A DNA stretch of 64,000 bases from Micromonospora sp. R77 (GTDB taxonomy: Bacteria > Actinomycetota > Actinomycetes > Mycobacteriales > Micromonosporaceae): the NCBI RefSeq assembly GCF_022747945.1, contig NZ_JALDST010000001.1:5890001-5954000 (forward strand), written 5' to 3'. The notes below the pieces were generated by a model, which saw nothing but the letters and a program-made list of their open reading frames with translations, was not told where the DNA came from and searched no databases. Every line of letters begins with the position of its first letter. The first letter of the stretch is position 1. Below are positions 27,153 through 34,549 of the stretch, piece after piece. The position numbers were made by a program, and so were the translations under genes.

Positions 27153-27614
27153 TCAGTGGAGAGGCGCTACCCAGACGGGGAACGGTGGAGGTAGCGCTTT
27201 GGTGGCGAGCGAGGCTGCGATCCGCTCGACGGTCGCTAGCTCGTTCCATGGGATGAGCCCCGGGGTGGGGTCAGCGGCGACCAGGGCGACGACCTCCGCA
27301 GCGTCGGTGGTCGCGCGGTACGGTGCTCGGAACGGAATCCGGTCGGCGGGCGCCGATGTCAGTGAACAGCGGAGCTGGCCAGCCTGTTTGTCGTACCAGG
27401 CGTAGAAGGTCGCCGGGCCGGTAACCCGTTGCCGGAGTTCGCGGTGCACGAATTGAAGCGCTGCGACCACCGCCGTCGCGTCTAGCCGTCCCTGCGGTAC
27501 TGAGTAGCCCCAGGTGTTTAAGCGTTGCTCACGGTCCGTGTCGTCGGGCAGCAACATCACTTCGTCGTCGTCTAGATACGAGCGCACGAGGGCCGCAAGG
27601 TCGCTAGGGTTCAT
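27153..27614 (-). CDS. Hypothetical protein (153 aa)
   Basis: The product starts MNPSDLAALVRSYLDDDEVM. It continues VVAALQFVHRELRQRVTGPA and TFYAWYDKQAGQLRCSLTSA, and ends with WNELATVERIAASLATKAL. The composition and the helix-strand alternation are protein-like. No signal or membrane segment is visible and no family is recognised. It is monocistronic, with short flanking gaps. Confidence 0.55.
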   Translation of the reverse strand: MNPSDLAALVRSYLDDDEVMLLPDDTDREQRLNTWGYSVPQGRLDATAVVAALQFVHRELRQRVTGPATFYAWYDKQAGQLRCSLTSAPADRIPFRAPYRATTDAAEVVALVAADPTPGLIPWNELATVERIAASLATKALPPPFPVWVAPLH

Positions 27615-27643
27615 ACCAGCCCTCCGGGTTGAAGATCACTCAC

Positions 27644-27702
27644 GGGTCTGCTGCACCGGCAGGTGACAGGTCTAGTCATGCGGCCTGACTGGCCGGTGGG
27701 TG
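27644..27702 (-). mobile_element. Solo terminal fragment of the IS3-family element
   Basis: Fifty-nine bases starting GGGTCTGCTGCACCGGCAGG match the left end of the intact IS3 element at 60650 with two differences. The match covers the terminal repeat and the last codons of OrfB (PPASQAA). The rest of the element is absent, so this is a relic of a deleted copy. Confidence 0.8.
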
Positions 27703-27803
27703 GAGGCGTCGTCCGCTGTGGCGGTCAATCCGAACACCTCCTTGTCGCAGATTGCCGTAGGCCAGTCGCATCGCCGTGCCGCCGGCGTTGCACCAGCTGC
27801 CCG

Positions 27804-28223
27804 CTACGCCGGCAGGACTCTGCGCGGACCGCAGACGGCGTCGAAGGCCGGGTTGACATCCCCGGCGGTGGCGTCTTGCCACAGGTCGCGCCATTCGGAG
27901 TCCGTGGACATGATCCGGTCGAGCGCCCTTGCCGCGAGCACCGCCAGGTCGCCGGGCACATCGAGCTGGCCACCGTTCAGGAGGAAGTCCGGCGCGTACG
28001 GGGAGGTGATCGGCTGCCCGCCGGGCTGCTGCGCGGCCACAATCGCGGCTGCGGCGATCGCCTCGCAGGCGATGTCGGCATCGAGGTAGCCGTCCTCGCC
28101 GGCGGCTCGGTTCAGCGCCTCGCGGACCATCGCCGGGCGCTTGGCCACGTCGGCGTCGTCGAGGTCACTACACCAGTCAGCGGCGGTGTCGTTGTCGAAC
28201 GGTCCGTTGCCCCAGGTCCCCAC
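27804..28223 (-). CDS. DUF4259 domain protein
   Basis: The start at the GTG 28223 gives the family signature MGTWGNGPFDNDTAADWCSD. Helical sequence follows (MVREALNRAAGEDGYLDADI, ACEAIAAAAIVAAQQPG, ALDRIMSTDSEWRDLWQDAT), typical of DUF4259. This ~140-aa cytoplasmic family is of unknown function and is often found alone among small accessory genes. The frame upstream of 28223 (MRECRATDLGGF) does not belong to the domain. Confidence 0.85.
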   Translation of the reverse strand: MGTWGNGPFDNDTAADWCSDLDDADVAKRPAMVREALNRAAGEDGYLDADIACEAIAAAAIVAAQQPGGQPITSPYAPDFLLNGGQLDVPGDLAVLAARALDRIMSTDSEWRDLWQDATAGDVNPAFDAVCGPRRVLPA

Positions 28224-28302
28224 GAAGCCTCCAAGATCGGTTGCGCGGCATTCTCGCACCGGCCACCGACAGGTCGAACTGGAAGGCGGCTATGGTGCGC
28301 GG

Positions 28303-28740
28303 ATGGCGATCGACGGGTCGGGGCAGCGGCGGCCGGAGATGGCAGCGGCCGAGCTCGACGCCTACCTGCGCGAGTGTCGGGCGGGCGGCTATCCGGTGGC
28401 CCGGGTCGTTCACGTGGCGTGTGCGTGGTGCGGCGGGTCGGAGTTCGGGCTGCGGGTCGACGACGAAGCCGGCTACGCCGACCGTACATGTCACTTGTGC
28501 GGTGGCCGGTGCGTCATGCTCGATGCTGTTGACGTCGCCGAGGACGCCGAGCCTGGTGACGCCGCCTGCTTGTGCGGCGGTGAGCGGTTCGACGTTGCGG
28601 TGGGGTTTGCGCTGCGTGAGGACGGTGAGGTGCGGTGGGTGTCGGTGGCGTTGCGCTGCACTGCGGACGGCGTCCTCGGGGTCTACGCCGACTGGAAGAT
28701 CGACTACTCGCCCAGCGGTCACCTCATGGCCCGGGTCTGA
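28303..28740 (+). CDS. Cys-rich hypothetical protein, possible zinc binding
   Basis: The 145-aa product contains CAWCGGSEFGL (about residue 44), TCHLCGGRC (about 65) and ACLCGGERFDV (about 87). These are three CxxC or CxC-type sites in the pattern of a zinc ribbon, followed by strands (VGFALREDGEVRWVSVALRC) and a DWKIDYSPSG tail. It diverges from the DUF4259 gene with about 80 bp between starts. No named family is recognised. Confidence 0.55.
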   Translation: MAIDGSGQRRPEMAAAELDAYLRECRAGGYPVARVVHVACAWCGGSEFGLRVDDEAGYADRTCHLCGGRCVMLDAVDVAEDAEPGDAACLCGGERFDVAVGFALREDGEVRWVSVALRCTADGVLGVYADWKIDYSPSGHLMARV

Positions 28741-29224
28741 CAGGAGTGGTCGAGTGACACAGCCGCGGTTCCGTTGCCACCCCGGCCCGGTCGCGACATC
28801 CTGATGCCCCTGGGCCAAGCTGCCGTTAACGGTGGACTCGGGTGGGGGGGGTGACGCTGAGCGTTCCTTGAGGCTGTCCGAGGAACCGCCACCCGTCCGT
28901 GAGCTGCCGATGCAGGAGCCGCCCGGAAGTACTGGTGAGGCATCTGAGCTGCCGGGTACGACAGTGGTCAGCAGGTCATGGCAGGGGGCGGTGGTGCCGT
29001 CAAGCGCGGCCTCAGATCTCGGGGTCGTGGGTACGCCACCGGCAGAGAAGATCCGGCCGGCGAACATCACCCAGATGGTGGTGTCGGTGGCGTCATCGGC
29101 GTACCCCCTTCGGATCTCGGGGCGGGCGGGGAACCGCCAGGGGCTGGGTGTGCGTCTTACCCCTCTGTTGGATCGTTCTATACGTAGTGTCCGTCTGGCG
29201 GTGTGTGCCGCCCGAAGGAGGTCG
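28741..29224. other. Intergenic, no gene recognised
   Basis: Frames here have unbalanced composition. The last 15 bases hold the GAAGGAGGTCG ribosome binding site of the lipoprotein gene. Confidence 0.45.
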
Positions 29225-29767
29225 ATGATGCCTCGCCGTGTTCCCGTGCTGCTCACCCTGCCGCTGCTGGCTCTGCCTGCGGCCTGTGCCTCACCGTCCG
29301 CGTCCGCCATGCGGCGAGTGCCGAACGCTGAGCAGTCGTATTGGCCTGCCCAGGATGCGCTTAACGATGCCGCGGAAGCCGTGGATGGCGTCGGCGGGCG
29401 CTGGCCCGACGTGTACGCGGACGTTAGCCTCGATGTTCCCGCTGGCGTGTTGCTGGTGCACCGTATACCTACTGCCGGTTTCGACGAGGCGGTGCGTCAA
29501 CTCGATCTGCACGTCGCGGTGCGTTTCGTCGACGCTCAGCATTCCGCTCGGGCGCTCGACCGGTGGGTCGAGCAGATCCGTGCCGACATGGACTACTGGC
29601 GGCAGCGGGGTGTGACCGTGTACGAGGTGGGACCGACTATTGGGCAGTGCGTCAGCGTTGGCGTCGGTGACCCGCAACGCGACGCCGCTGCGGTAACCGC
29701 TCATTACCCGGGCTTGCCGCTGTGCGTGGAGCAGGGTGCACCGGCGGTACCACTCACCGCCCTCTAA
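29225..29767 (+). CDS. Lipoprotein, 3' end supplied by an IS5-like remnant
   Basis: Paired ATG codons follow a strong GGAGGT ribosome binding site. The signal MMPRRVPVLLTLPLLALPAA plus Cys is a clear lipobox (LPAAC). The mature part has an all-soluble domain (WPDVYADVSLDVPAGVLLVH, HVAVRFVDAQHSARALDRWV, DMDYWRQRGVTVYEVGPTIG). The stop codon TAA (29765-29767) is the first triplet of the inverted repeat of the adjacent IS5-family remnant. The original C-terminus may therefore have been cut off by the insertion. No domain is recognised. Confidence 0.7.
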   Translation: MMPRRVPVLLTLPLLALPAACASPSASAMRRVPNAEQSYWPAQDALNDAAEAVDGVGGRWPDVYADVSLDVPAGVLLVHRIPTAGFDEAVRQLDLHVAVRFVDAQHSARALDRWVEQIRADMDYWRQRGVTVYEVGPTIGQCVSVGVGDPQRDAAAVTAHYPGLPLCVEQGAPAVPLTAL

Positions 29768-30189
29768 GAGCTCCTAACTCTTTGAGCGCTGCAGCCGGCG
29801 CCAGCAAACGATGGCGCAGGCGAGGGTGAGGAACGCTTCGTGGATGTCGTCGCGGATCTCCCAGCGGATCCGCAGGCGGCGGAACCAGTGCAGCAGGGCG
29901 ATGGTCTGCTCGACGACCCAGCGTCGGGTGCCGAGCCCGGAGCCGTGCGGGACGCCGCGTCGGGCGATGACAGGGTGTGACGCCCCGCGTGCGTAGCTCG
30001 CGGCGGTACTTGTCGAAGTCGTAGCCACGGTCGGCGTAGATCCGCTCGGGCCTGTGCCGGGGCCGCGCGATCTCGGCCCAGAGCTCGTCCGAGACGATCC
30101 ACGGCGGCTGCTCACCCCTCCTCACGTTCAGACAGAACGATCCTCACGTCCCGAGGACACGCCCAACATCAATTCGTTAGGAGCTCTTA
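29765..30189 (-). mobile_element. IS5-family internal-deletion derivative (MITE-like, 425 bp)
   Basis: The ends are perfect 14-bp inverted repeats: TAAGAGCTCCTAAC at 29765-29778 and its complement at 30176-30189. Inside, the minus strand retains parts of an IS5-type transposase. MRRGEQPPWIVSDELWAEI is fused directly to RPRHRPERIYADRGYDFDKY, then after a frameshift GSGLGTRRWVVEQTIALLHW and RIRWEIRDDIHEAFLTLACA, with the terminal CWRRL. About half of a normal ~850-bp element is missing from the middle. It cannot encode a functional transposase but keeps both ends and could be mobilised in trans. Confidence 0.85.
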
Positions 30190-30646
30190 CCCAGCGAGAG
30201 GCCGACGGAAGCCGACAGGGCGAGCAGGTCAGCGGCAGCCATCGACGCCGGCCGACAACCGTCTTGATCTTTGCAATGCGGGGGTCGGGTGGAAGGCTCG
30301 GCGCGTGACCAGCAGCTACCTCCGAAGCACCCGGCTTGACGTGGCCGAGATAAACGGCTCATCCAACGGCTCCCGGATGCCCACCGTGCCTAGGATGCGG
30401 CGGCGGACCTCTGGGACGAGTTGGGGCCTCCCGAGCAAGACGATGCGGTGAGCCTCGGCCTGTACCTCCAATGGGCGGCGTTCACCAGGGCAGCGTGCCC
30501 GATCGGCGCCCGATACAGCGGTCAACATCGGGCCGCAGCAGCATCTCGGTCCTACGAAAGCGGAGCGACGGGTCAGATTTCACCAGCTGGCGTTGCTGTT
30601 CGGGGCCTAGATAAATCCGATTCCCAAGCTGACGGTGTCGCCCGCC
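30190..30646. other. Intergenic, no gene recognised
   Basis: Short frames only, with no convincing start or composition. No RNA gene seen. Confidence 0.4.
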
Positions 30647-31072
30647 TCAGCCACCTTCGTTGTGTTGGAAGTAGCGTTCATTGATCCGCGCCGCACCTCC
30701 GGGCTTGCCGGCCATGATCTGACGCCCCTGCCATTCGACGGTCCGCTCGTCACTCCAGCCCACGCAGAAGTGCAGGCGTCCTCCGGCAGATAGGTTGCCG
30801 GGCCGCCACAGCTTCATCGGCAGCAGGTCGACCAGGAGAGCGAGCATGGCGTGAGGGTAGTCCTGGGCTTCCGGGAAGTCGTCGGCTAGAGATATCGGCT
30901 GAGGCCGGCACCCACCGCGGCCAGAGGAGGGCCAAGTACTTACCCTGATGCGCTTGTAGTCAGGTCGGCGAGTTGGTTGACGGACGCCCTCCGGGCGCGG
31001 GCTGGGAGCTGCTGGATGCGGTGACGTGGAGGCAGTGCCCGCATCGCAGCTGATGGCCTGACACCGGCACAT
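30647..31072 (-). CDS. Possible small protein, start uncertain
   Basis: The frame's C-terminal ~75 residues read like a folded protein (AMLALLVDLLPMKLWRPGNL, HFCVGWSDERTVEWQGRQIM). The first ~60 residues are Pro/Arg-rich and may not be coding. Internal methionines (MLALLV, MKLWRPG) could be the real start. No family is recognised. It may be a decayed gene. Confidence 0.3.
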   Translation of the reverse strand: MCRCQAISCDAGTASTSPHPAAPSPRPEGVRQPTRRPDYKRIRVSTWPSSGRGGCRPQPISLADDFPEAQDYPHAMLALLVDLLPMKLWRPGNLSAGGRLHFCVGWSDERTVEWQGRQIMAGKPGGAARINERYFQHNEGG

Positions 31073-31153
31073 CCGGCAACCGCACCGGTGCCGGCGTGGG
31101 CGGTAGTCGCCCGTGTCTGCCGGTCAGCCGCCAGCGGTGTCGTGTCGAGATTA

Positions 31154-31295
31154 GGGGAGCGATATGGGAGCAGACGGGTGCGTTGAACAGCGTTGAACAG
31201 CGTCTAACGGCCCTGAACGGCATCCAACTGCACCCATCCGACCTGCAAGTTTTCGTTTTCGCAGGTCAGAGTCGGTGCGGCGTCCTGCTTCACAC
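31154..31295 (+). repeat. Left-arm repeat copy 3, ending at a tRNA-Val core
   Basis: This shares the arm of copies 1 and 2: GGGAG repeats, GGGTGC...GCACCC, a GACCTGC/GCAGGTC hairpin and the sequence up to TTCACAC (31289-31295), again about 135 bp from its start. Unlike copies 1 and 2 it continues into the tRNA 3' half. The junction at the anticodon loop is where tyrosine recombinases of integrative elements commonly cross over. Confidence 0.6.
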
Positions 31296-31333
31296 CGAAG
31301 AGGTCACTGGTTCGATCCCAGTATCGCCCACCA
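31289..31333 (+). tRNA. tRNA-Val(CAC) 3' half, attachment-site relic (attR-like)
   Basis: The sequence reads anticodon loop TTCACAC (anticodon CAC), 3' anticodon stem CGAAG, variable AGGTC, and T arm ACTGG-TTCGATC-CCAGT (a perfect 5-bp stem). The acceptor 3' strand ATCGCCC, discriminator A and CCA follow. No 5' half precedes it; the left arm of the repeat does. It is therefore not a functional tRNA gene. It is the 3' half duplicated when an element integrates into a tRNA gene. Confidence 0.7.
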
Positions 31334-31999
31334 TGAATGCATGCAGGTCAGAAGCCCGTTACCGGAGTCGCCGGTAACAGGCATCGGTCGTCCTGCCCCT
31401 TAAATTGGGAGCAGATTGGGAGCAGGGGCTCGGTAGGTGACACGCCGCCGATGTGTCTACCGGGTGATGGTGCAGCGGTGAGGCCCGCCCAGCGCGGGTG
31501 ACGGAGCTGCGGTGCCGGACTGGTGGGGGCTGGACCTGGTCGTGGTCGCAGGTGAGGGCGGCACACGTTCGCGGTCCGCGAACACACGCGCTCATAGGCG
31601 CTTCGCCAGGCAGTCCTCGCGTCCTCAGCGGACGTATGCCACGGGGTCTCTCGGCTGGGCGGAGCGCTGACTCGTTGGTGCCTGTTGCGGTGGCCGCATG
31701 GAGCGGAGGTTCCGAGAGACTAGGCAGTCGGCATTGTCATCGAGTGACGTTGGACACTACGCGGAGGCGCGCAGTGACGCGCCTCCGGCCCCTGTCGGGG
31801 ATTGGAGCCGGCACCAGTCCCACCGTGGGTAACTGCTCCGGGGGCGCGGTCAGTAGATCACGATGCCCACGCGACTTCAGGCCGGCACTAGTTACCACGG
31901 CTTGCGCGGACGCGCCACTGTGGTGCAAGCAAGGGCACGCGCAGGGCGCACCATGTTCGCCGATGGGCTGGTGGGGACCGTGCGGCGGACGCACTTCGC
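31334..31999. other. Intergenic; hairpin and GGGAGCAG repeats, no gene recognised
   Basis: GTTACCGG (31358-31365) and CCGGTAAC (31371-31378) form a perfect stem, probably a transcript terminator. TTGGGAGCAGATTGGGAGCAGG lies at about 31406-31427 and repeats the motif that opens the three left-arm copies. The long plus-strand frames up to 32013 have shadow-like composition. Confidence 0.5.
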
Positions 32000-32206
32000 C
32001 TATCGGGGGGTGAACTGTCCGTGCTTGGCGCCGGCCAGGAAGCTGGTCCAAGCTTCTGGGCGGAACAGGAGAGCCGGGCCGGTTGGGTCCTTGCTGTCCC
32101 GGAGAGCTACCGCGTCGGCGAGGCCGGCGACCTCGACGCATTGGCCGTTTCCGCTGGACCGGGTGCTCTTTTTCCACTGGGCGCGGGACAGGTCAACTGG
32201 GGTCAT
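32000..32206 (-). CDS. DUF397 domain protein (Scr2-type partner)
   Basis: The 68-aa product begins MTPVDLSRAQWKKSTRSSGN then GQCVEVA, and has VALRDSKDPTGPALLFRPEA with WTSFLAGAKHGQF. This is the complete DUF397 signature ('W+kSs.S...g.CVEVA', 'vavRDSkdp.gp.l.f....W..F'). Such proteins pair with DUF5753 regulators in toxin-antitoxin-like modules of actinomycetes. Its ATG overlaps the regulator's stop codon (ATGA), so the two are translationally coupled. Confidence 0.95.
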   Translation of the reverse strand: MTPVDLSRAQWKKSTRSSGNGQCVEVAGLADAVALRDSKDPTGPALLFRPEAWTSFLAGAKHGQFTPR

Positions 32207-33090
32207 CCCGTACCTCCTTCCTGACTGATCGCCGTGGCGTGTTCCTGGATCAGCTTGATTGAGCTGCTCGGGTCGAGTGCGGTGGCGCGGAGGTGTTCGA
32301 AGGTGCTGGTGTAGCGGCGGACGTCTGCTTCCCGTTCGAGGAACAGGTCACCGGCCATGCTGTCGACGTACACCAGGGCGGGGTCGGCCGGGTCGGGGAA
32401 GTCCATGACGACGAACGAGCCGGGCATGCCGGCGTGCGCGCCAGAGGTGAACGGGATGACTTGAAGCGTGACGTGCGGCTGGCACGCTGCGGTCACCAGG
32501 GCATCCAGCTGTTCGGCCATGACGGCTGGTCCGCCAGTCAGCCGGTGTAGGACGGCCTCGTCGAGGATCGCCCAGAGGCGCAGCGGCTCCGTCTTGCGGA
32601 GCGACTCCTGCCGCTGCATGCGCGCCTCCACCCGGGCTTGCACGTCCGCGTCGGTCGCCAGCGGCAACACACCCCGGATGACGGCACGGGCGTAGTTCTC
32701 GGTCTGCAGGAGGCCCGGGACGAAGAGCGACTCATAGTTGCGGACCGAGCGTGCTTCGGCTTCGAAGCTGATGTACGTGGTGTAGAGCTCCGGCAGCTCC
32801 GACTCGTACGCCTGAAGCCAGCCCAGCTGCGCGGCCTGGCGGGACAGAGCGATGAGTTCGCTGCGCTTGTCCTCGTCAGTGACGCCGTACTTGTCCAGCA
32901 TGGCCATCAGGGTGCGCCGCTGCGGGCGGACCTTGGCTGTCTCGATGCGGTAGAGCGTGGCGGGGTTGATGCCGGTCTGCTCGCTGACCTCGTCGCGGGT
33001 GAGGCCGGCTGCGGTACGCAGTCCGCGCAGCTCCGCCGCGAGCCGCCGGAGGCGCACCGTGGGTGGTTGCCGTCGAGCTGACAACTCCAT
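32203..33090 (-). CDS. XRE-family regulator with DUF5753 domain (Scr1-type)
   Basis: The 295-aa protein has an XRE helix-turn-helix (about residues 15-70; AAGLTRDEVSEQTGINPATL, YRIETAKVRPQRRTL). A DUF5753 domain follows (LYTTYISFEAEARSVRNYES, LFVPGLLQTENYARAVIRG, SFVVMDFPDPADPALVYVDS). It is coupled to the DUF397 gene and divergent from the small-gene operon at 33388. It probably autoregulates through sites in that divergent region, where two inverted repeats are seen. Confidence 0.93.
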   Translation of the reverse strand: MELSARRQPPTVRLRRLAAELRGLRTAAGLTRDEVSEQTGINPATLYRIETAKVRPQRRTLMAMLDKYGVTDEDKRSELIALSRQAAQLGWLQAYESELPELYTTYISFEAEARSVRNYESLFVPGLLQTENYARAVIRGVLPLATDADVQARVEARMQRQESLRKTEPLRLWAILDEAVLHRLTGGPAVMAEQLDALVTAACQPHVTLQVIPFTSGAHAGMPGSFVVMDFPDPADPALVYVDSMAGDLFLEREADVRRYTSTFEHLRATALDPSSSIKLIQEHATAISQEGGTG

Positions 33091-33174
33091 GTCCCTTCGC
33101 TCCTGTCGTAGTCAAAGTGTGCCCGCCGTGCGGATGCAACCTCCAGGCAGGCTGAGCAAGTGACAAACATGCGA

Positions 33175-33211
33175 ATGCAAGCCTTGCATTATCACTAGTG
33201 CATAGGCACTA
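33175..33211. promoter_or_regulatory. Paired inverted repeats in divergent region, candidate operators
   Basis: ATGCAAG-C-CTTGCAT (33175-33189) is a perfect 7-bp inverted repeat with one central base. TAGTGC-ATAG-GCACTA (33196-33211) is a second perfect repeat only 6 bp further. Both lie about 90-120 bp upstream of the DUF5753 regulator start and about 180 bp upstream of the divergent operon. The regulator is the obvious candidate binder; this is inferred from position. Confidence 0.5.
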
Positions 33212-33387
33212 TAGGCCTGAGCATGTCAGGTCGGCGCCGCCCGCGGAAGCCGGGCGGTGCGGCGGTGGGCTCGCGCTCCCAGGGGCCCACCGCCCGTCCG
33301 GCCTCGGACACCTCTCGCCCGGGACGCAGCCCGTCACCCGAAAGCGGGCTGCGTCCTGCCGAGAGGCCGAGTCAGGGAGGCAACGCA

Positions 33388-33567
33388 GTGGTTCCACCCC
33401 TCGTCCTGGCGGTGGTCGCGATGCTCGGCTTCGCCGCCGGACTGTTCCTGTTCAAGGTCAAGTCCCGATGGTGCCGACGGTGCGGTTCGGCACTGAACTG
33501 CCCCGACTGCGGAGGCCGCAGATCCCGCCCGCGTCCTGGCCGGACGAGTTGGACGAGCGGACTGTGA
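33388..33567 (+). CDS. Small single-TM protein with Cys motif, first gene of a coupled operon
   Basis: The GTG at 33388 follows AGGGAGG at 7 bp. The 59-aa product is VVPPLVLAVVAMLGFAAGLF (one TM), then KVKSRWCRRCGSALNCPDCG, a two-CxxC zinc-knuckle-like motif, and an Arg-rich tail. Its stop codon overlaps the next gene's GTG (GTGA). The longer frame from 33223 is Pro/Arg-rich and is not preferred. Confidence 0.55.
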   Translation: MVPPLVLAVVAMLGFAAGLFLFKVKSRWCRRCGSALNCPDCGGRRSRPRPGRTSWTSGL

Positions 33568-33815
33568 CCCCCACGCCAATCACACCTGAAGTCGCCGTCG
33601 CACCCGGCGACGTCGTGCTCCTATGCGAACAGGACTACCAGCACGGCAGCGGCCCGCTACGGCTGCGGATCGTCTGCGTCCGCCTCGACCTCAGCCTCTG
33701 GTACGACGGCCAGTGGGTGTGGCTCGAAGGCATTGAGCTCAACCCGGATGGGCGAGCGGGACGCTTCCGGCAGGTACTCGCCCGGGTCGCGGCCCTGCCG
33801 CCGTCGAAGGTGTGA
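33564..33815 (+). CDS. Hypothetical 83-aa protein, second gene of operon
   Basis: The GTG start overlaps the upstream stop codon. The product contains VAVAPGDVVLLCEQDYQHGS, then LRLRIVCVRLDLSLWYDGQW and VWLEGIELNPDGRAG. This beta-rich small domain has the feel of a conserved actinomycete protein. The next ATG begins 1 bp after its stop. Function unknown. Confidence 0.65.
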   Translation: MTPTPITPEVAVAPGDVVLLCEQDYQHGSGPLRLRIVCVRLDLSLWYDGQWVWLEGIELNPDGRAGRFRQVLARVAALPPSKV

Positions 33816-33816
33816 C

Positions 33817-34098
33817 ATGGCCGCCACCGTCTACCTATCCGCAGCTGCCATCGACCAGCTCACCGCCGCGCAGCGAGCGCTCGACGCGCACATCACCTCC
33901 AGCGCCACCGGCTACTGCCTGCGCTGCCATCTCATCGGCCCCTGCCCCACCAATGAGCAAGCCGCCGCCACCTTCACCCGCTACGGCCGCCTTCCCCGAC
34001 GAACGCCGGGCGCGACCCGACCTCAGCTCATCAACGCCCGCCGCATCACCGCCGGCCCTGATCCCGCAGCCGACCTCACCCGGAGGAACCAACCGTGA
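33817..34098 (+). CDS. Hypothetical 93-aa protein with Cys cluster, third gene of operon
   Basis: The product MAATVYLSAAAIDQLTAAQR has a helical start, then GYCLRCHLIGPCPTNEQAAA (three Cys and one His, a plausible zinc site), and a basic tail. Small proteins with this 'CxxCxxxGPC' pattern occur on actinomycete integrative elements and plasmids. Its stop overlaps the next gene's GTG by four bases. Confidence 0.65.
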   Translation: MAATVYLSAAAIDQLTAAQRALDAHITSSATGYCLRCHLIGPCPTNEQAAATFTRYGRLPRRTPGATRPQLINARRITAGPDPAADLTRRNQP

Positions 34099-34502
34099 CC
34101 CTGCCCGACATCGCCGCCGCCCTACGAGACCTGCACGTCTCCATCGGCCAACAGCAGGATCTGACCAAGGTCGTCATCCAGGACGCCGAGAACGCCCGAG
34201 CCGAGTTCCGCGCCCTCACCACCGGAGCCACCAACCCCCTGGTTAACCGGGCACTGGGCAACTACGCCCAAGGGATCGTCAAGCTCCGCGACGGCTCCTG
34301 GCTGCTTGCCGAAGCCGGCGGCATCCTCGCCGAGTACGCCCGAGCCATCGGTATCGACATGCCGCCACGGCAGCCAACCGACGGCAAGCGGAAGGTTGAG
34401 CCGATTCATGACGAGCAGAGCGACAGCGGTCCCCGCCAGCCCGGCACCCAACGGCTCCCGCACGCCGACGAGCCGGCACCGCACGACCCGGCAGCTGGCT
34501 GA
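34095..34502 (+). CDS. Hypothetical helical 135-aa protein, fourth gene of operon
   Basis: The product starts with a helical segment (LPDIAAALRDLHVSIGQQQD) and continues TNPLVNRALGNYAQGIVKLR and DGSWLLAEAGGILAEYARAI. The tail is disordered. The sequence resembles conserved Micromonospora-type proteins of unknown function. It ends about 50 bp before the convergent FtsK-type cassette. Confidence 0.65.
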   Translation: MTLPDIAAALRDLHVSIGQQQDLTKVVIQDAENARAEFRALTTGATNPLVNRALGNYAQGIVKLRDGSWLLAEAGGILAEYARAIGIDMPPRQPTDGKRKVEPIHDEQSDSGPRQPGTQRLPHADEPAPHDPAAG

Positions 34503-34549
34503 TCCTCCGCGGACTTCAGGGCGCGGCGGAATGCAGCGACGGCCGGTGC

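Noticed and set aside
31498..32013. 171-aa plus-strand frame
   Set aside because: Composition is unlike real proteins here, there is no ribosome binding site, and it overlaps the DUF397 gene antisense.
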